Part shown: one piece after another, positions 60,003-64,000 of the stretch
Layout of the letters: each line of letters opens with the position of its first letter
Position numbering within the stretch: the stretch's first letter is position 1
Origin: Torreya grandis
Lineage: Eukaryota > Streptophyta > Pinopsida > Cupressales > Taxaceae
NCBI GenBank assembly: GCA_037957365.1
Contig: JARHVA010000349.1
Coordinates: 1,136,501 to 1,200,500 of the forward strand
DNA: 64,000 nucleotides
Reading direction: 5' to 3'
Made by a program: the position numbers and the translations under genes
Notes under the pieces: model-generated
Database searches by the model: none
Told to the model about the DNA's origin: nothing
The model's input: the letters and a program-made list of their open reading frames with translations, nothing else

Positions 60003-61815
60003 ATGTCTAGCTACACTTATGGTGGAGTCATGTACTATCCAATTTATGATAGAATGGCCACACAAAATCCCATTAGAAACCCCTATAGAGAAAGGTTTTT
60101 TAAGGAGTTTTATTATTCTCCCTACAACACTCCATATGGGGAACATAGTCAAAATCCACAAAATCCAAATTGAGACCTTGATTGGCATGAAAAGGCTTGT
60201 AAGGAGGACATTGAAGACCTAAATATAGATAATATTGTTTAGGATATAGATCCATACCCTATTTTTAATAATCAGTACATAGAACATAGTCAAGAACCAG
60301 CGTATGAACCAACTCATGACTATGATGATATGGTTTATGAGGAAGACTTGGATGCTTTGGTTTGTGCAAGAAATCAAGTTCTACAACATCCTTTTATTAT
60401 TTGATCATCAACTACCCCTAACCTTCCTTTGGATTATATGATCTATCAAGCTCTATAATATCTAAGGAATATCATTACCATTCCTAGACCTAGTCCTTTG
60501 GCTTGTGCGAGCAACCAAGCTCCACAACAGCCCTTCATCATTCTAGGAACTAGTATTTTGGCTTGTGCAAGTAATAAAGCCCTATAATGCCCTATCATTA
60601 CCATTTTAGGACTTCATCCTTTGGCTCATGTAAGCAATCATGCTCCCCAATGCCCTACCATTATCTAACCACATGCCATTCTTCCTCCACTACCAATCCC
60701 ATCTAAACCTCAACTGATCCAATCATTCAAAGACCAATCTATGTTCAAAACTAGTATCTTCCAACTCATTAGAAACCAAGGCCAAGAGAACAAACCAATT
60801 TGAGATGTTTCTATCAAATCAACCATTTGTGATAAGTCAACCTATGATGAGTTGCCTATTGATTCTATACCAGTTGTCAAGGAGTCTCACTCTGACGAGC
60901 TAGTCTTTACTAAGTCACTTCTTAATGATTGTAACCACCTTTGGGTAAATCATTACCTTGACTATATGCCTATTTTTTGAGAGTCTCCCCTTGATAATCT
61001 AGTCCTTGAGGAATTGTCTCTTAACCTATTTCCCATTATGGAGGAGTCTCACTTTGACAAACCAGTCTTTATAGAGCCCATTATGCCATCACATGTCATT
61101 ACTTGTCCAATACCAAACATTAAATAAGACATCATTATAACAGTGTACCTATTAGATAAAGAATTAGATTTAGATTTATGTTCTATTCTTAGATCAACAT
61201 CAGATTTAACATTAGAATCAGAATCAACATCAATCTCAACATCAAATTCAAAGTTCCTTGAATTAGAATCAGATTCAGAAGAAAAATATGTTTGTGGTTG
61301 TTACAACATTGGTTATGCATACCTCATAGATCAATTTGAATACATTTGTGACCATTATATAATTTTTGAGGATGAATACTTTAGCATTGACATAATTTCT
61401 CTTAGTATCTTCTCCAAGGATTGTGATGTCAACACCCATTCCATTACCATTTCACATTCCATTACCATCAACCAAGATAGCCATATTATTGACATTCTAT
61501 CTCCCATAAGTGTCAATTGGGATTGATAAAATCACACTTTATTAAACTCAATCCATGAAAACATAATAGTTGAATAAGAGTAAGGAGGCTAAGACCACAT
61601 TCATATAGCAGAAGAACACTCTCCTAGTGAAATTTTTTTAGAGGTGCTAGGATACAATCAAAGTTCCAACTCAACATCTTCTAGTGAAACTTTTTCAAAA
61701 GCACTAGAAGAAAATCAAAGTCAAAAGCCAATGTTCATTAGTGAAACCTTCTTAGAGGTGCTATGGGACAATTAAGATAACTTCATTGGTGAAAACCTCA
61801 TTGAAACCAATAGCT
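60003..61815 (+). pseudogene. long single-frame pseudo-ORF of unknown function (retroelement gag-like position)
   Basis: From ATG 60003 (MSSYTYGGVMYYPIYDRMAT) one frame runs to 61526 without a frameshift but with nine stops, and can be followed past three more stop clusters to about 61815. An acidic, Gln/Asn/Pro-rich protein. It contains three to four imperfect repeats of the type PSPLACASNQAPQQPFIIL (60340-60660) and a serine/glutamate-rich part that is open over 127 codons (61143-61526). After that come three copies of SETFLEVLxxNQS-like units (61620-61780). Each of the nine stops can be read as C-to-T of CAA, CAG or CGA. One falls inside a repeat unit whose sister units have CAA (APQ). No zinc knuckle or enzyme motif. 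I do not recognise it. The position downstream of a probable LTR suggests an element protein. The Copia LTR at 61922 cuts off what followed. Confidence 0.55.
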
Positions 61816-61921
61816 GAGCACAAAATTTCTTCATTACTTGATGAAGATAAAATTAAAAATCAAATCAAAATAGCTTCCTATCTATAGCCTAATCAGATCG
61901 TAGCTACTCATAGGCCCAAAT

Positions 61922-62947
61922 TGTTAAGCATGAAATATATTGAGAGGGGGGTGAATCATTATATTATATATCTTTTAATTAATCTAATTTCTTTTCTTTA
62001 ACCATTTAATCATACATTCAAGATATGCAATAAGACTGAAACAATAATATGCACCACATAAGAGAGAGAGAGAGACACCAAATTTTTACATGAAAACCCA
62101 AAGTGGGGAAAACTATGGAGAATAATCTCAAGTATATGAATGAACACCAACTTAAATTACAAAGTTTGTAAGCACTAATTTACAAGATCACCAACCCCTT
62201 TGTCGAGCACCAACACAAAAACTATTTATGATCACTAACCCACAAGAGCACCAACCCCTTGCAAAGATTTATAAGCACCAACCCATAGGAGCACCAACCC
62301 CTCTTGTGTATAAAACAAAACTATCTCTCAATGTTGTTTTCTCAACAAATGATAGAACTCTACAATTTCTCCTACTTTTATCTCTCTTTTCTTATATAAA
62401 ATAATTACACAACCATGCACTCTCTTGCATATTACAAATGGCTTCTCAAGATTTTATTTATAGCTTTCCAAATGACCTTTGGCATTCACCTTTTATGACC
62501 CTTAAATCCTCATAAAAAATGACACCAAACTTGCATGACCCTTTGTATCCTTGCATTTGAAAATTCACATGATAACCCTTCATAAGCAAAAGCATTTTTT
62601 CCTCTTTTATCTTTATCTTGGTGACTTTTTGTACTCTTCAAAGTGTTCTTTTATGGAACAATTCACCATACCCTCTTTTTTCTTCACTTAGTGACTCTTA
62701 GAATTCCTCAAGATGACTCTTCATGGGAAAATGCATCCCATTCATTTTTTGTCTTTACCCCATGACTCTTTGACTTGTCCATGGGCCCTCTTTTGACTTA
62801 TATACAACCAAAAATATATTTATTAATATTAAATAAATATCAACACATATTAGCCAAGATATGAATATTAAAAACACCTTTAAATTCTATGAGGTCTTTA
62901 TCATGAATAATGTAAGACCTTTAACATCAATGATAATATTTTCAATA
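61922..62947 (-). repeat. 3' LTR of the terminal Copia element
   Basis: The left edge TGTTAAGC is the reverse complement of GCTTAACA. The right edge lies at 62926 (TTAACA) or 62947 (TTCAATA), just before the purine tract TAAAGAGGGAGAT (minus strand, 62948-62960). A TATA-like TTTATATAAG on the minus strand (62391-62400) marks the likely core promoter. An (AG)n run occurs at 62060-62075. The tract GAGCACCAACCCCT recurs at about 62242 and 62290. Confidence 0.75.
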
Positions 62948-63036
62948 ATCTCCCTCTTTATTATTGATTGCAACTTTAAACTAAAACTGCCACATCTTGA
63001 AACCTACACATACTACCATCTAAAAAAAAATAGTAA

Positions 63037-63156
63037 CTCCCCCTTATTGTAGTAACTTGTACCTATTCTTGCACCTATCCTTATTTCTATTCTGCTCCCC
63101 CTTTGACATAATGGCAAAGGGCCTATCCTAGAGCTAACACTTAGCTCCCCCTCAAC
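63037..63156 (-). repeat. three AGGGGGAG purine runs between pol and LTR
   Basis: On the minus strand GGGGGAG runs lie at 63144-63156, 63094-63105 and 63037-63048, i.e. upstream of the purine tract at 62948-62960. They could act as auxiliary plus-strand primers. Confidence 0.6.
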
Positions 63157-63159
63157 TGA

Positions 63160-64000
63160 TGTTGATCGTCAATGGTAGGAAGTAAAATTAATTACTCCCA
63201 ACTTCTCCTATAGATACTCAAATGTGTATTTTAATAGTATCTTTGTGAAAATATCTACAATCTACTCTATAGTATTGATATATTCCATCTTAACCTATTT
63301 ATCTACAACCTGCTCTCTCAAGAAGTGATATCTAATAGGAATATGTTTTATTCTTGAATGCATCATTGAATTATTAATATTAATAACACTTATGTTGTCA
63401 CAAAAAATAAAAAATAGGTTTATCATATTTTACTTTGATATCTTCCAAAGTTTGCTTCATCCAAAGCACTTGAGTACAACACAATACCATTGTAATATAT
63501 TTTGCTTCAGCTATAGAAAGTGATACTAAATTTTGATTTTTGCTTAGCCATGATACTAAGCTATCACCAAAGAAGAAAGCTCCTATATTTGTACTCTTTT
63601 TATCATCCAAGCAACCTACCCAATCTGAATCTATATAAGCAATTTAAGTGAAATCTCTGCCTGTAGAATACCACAATCCATAATCCAATGTCCCCTTGAT
63701 ATATCTAAATATTCTCTTTACCAACTGAATATGACTATCTTTTAGAGCTAACTGATATCTTGTAACCATACCTACTACATGCATGATATCTAACCTTAAT
63801 GCTATCAAATATAAAAGACTACCAATCATAGATCTATACAAAGATTGATATGCAATAGGTGAATCTTCATCCTTTCTCACCTTATTTCTTATACTCATTG
63901 GTGTGCCAAATAGTGCAAAATCTTTAAAACTAAATTTATTCAATATTTCCTTTGCATATTTACTTTGAGATATGAAAATTTGTTTATCTGACTGAAATAT
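63160..64000 (-). pseudogene. Copia reverse transcriptase end and RNase H
   Basis: Minus strand. The RT C-terminus is open from 63943 to 63644: SLYRSMIGSLLYLIALRLDI, then HVVGMVTRYQ and RIFRYIKGTLDYGLWYSTG. A single TAA (63644-63646) replaces a leucine codon before IAYIDSDWVGCLDDKKST, the RNase H first-Asp block. The frame then stays open to 63398: GAFFFGDSLVSWLSKNQN, SLSIAEAKYI, CCTQVLWMKQTL. A frameshift in the A/T run near 63400 leads to DNISVINI--NSMMHSRIKH then IPIRYHFLREQV (the HSRTKHIDIRYH block) and ends EKLGVINF near 63175. Only a few lesions, so this copy is far less decayed than the Gypsy. Confidence 0.9.

Larger units (their letters stand above)
61922..64000 (-). mobile_element. 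3' part of a Ty1/Copia retrotransposon, continues beyond the window
   Basis: On the minus strand: RT end, RNase H, three AGGGGGAG runs, purine tract, LTR, ending at 61922. Sequence matches the SIRE/Tork type of plant Copia. The 5-bp flank CAAAT (61917-61921) should recur after the missing LTR if it is intact. It cuts into the pseudo-ORF element at its left. Confidence 0.88.

Overview
The window looks like intergenic DNA from a seed plant with a very large, AT-rich genome, most likely a gymnosperm (inference). It is almost entirely LTR retrotransposons of different ages, nested or side by side and decayed in place. I see no complete host gene, no RNA gene and no bacterial-style feature. The only host-gene candidate is one 80-codon exon at 6580-6819 that resembles the start of RIN2/RIN3-type (gp78/AMFR-like) membrane RING E3 ubiquitin ligases.

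Layout: (1) 1.5-3.0 kb, minus strand: a relic of a plant mobile domain (PMD) protein. (2) 4.0-5.65 kb: three short arrays of a ~19-bp repeat with a palindromic core. (3) 6.58-6.82 kb: the RIN2/3-like exon. (4) 7.74-14.17 kb: a long inverted-repeat (foldback) element with internally multiplied hairpins, split by a young, TSD-flanked, minus-strand Copia element (9385-13877). That Copia has two 1176-bp LTRs, a tripled primer binding site and no recognisable integrase. (5) 15.86-22.89 kb: a minus-strand LTR element retaining only gag. (6) 23.82-43.50 kb: one 19.7-kb plus-strand Ty3/Gypsy element of Tat/Athila type, flanked by the TSD GAATC. It has decayed gag, protease, RT, RNase H and integrase, an inverted duplication inside pol, and about 10 kb of unexplained sequence after integrase. 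(7) 44.47-56.32 kb: an element with very large LTRs (5.07 and 4.46 kb) around 2.3 kb of interior that keeps an integrase C-terminus, i.e. LARD-like. (8) 56.3-61.9 kb: the 5' part of another element, with a palindromic repeat array and a long single-frame pseudo-ORF interrupted by stops. (9) 61.92-64.0 kb: the 3' part of a minus-strand Copia element (LTR, RNase H, end of RT) running off the window.

Relative ages follow from LTR divergence judged by eye. The Copia at 9.4-13.9 kb is youngest (about 27 differences in 1176 bp, nearly all transitions). The gag-only element and the LARD differ by roughly 10% in the stretches I compared, and the 19.7-kb Gypsy is at least as old. Most premature stops can be explained by C-to-T changes (CAG, CAA, CGA to TAG, TAA, TGA), as expected from deamination of methylated cytosine.

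The most unusual cross-cutting signal is a 12-base palindromic core of the form ACC-RWCGWY-GGT, repeated every ~19-21 bp. It occurs in LTRs, leaders and a deletion junction of unrelated elements (4-5.6, 10.4, 11.6, 13.7 and 57.7 kb). A third element family carries an analogous degenerate array built on GACACTAGTGTC.
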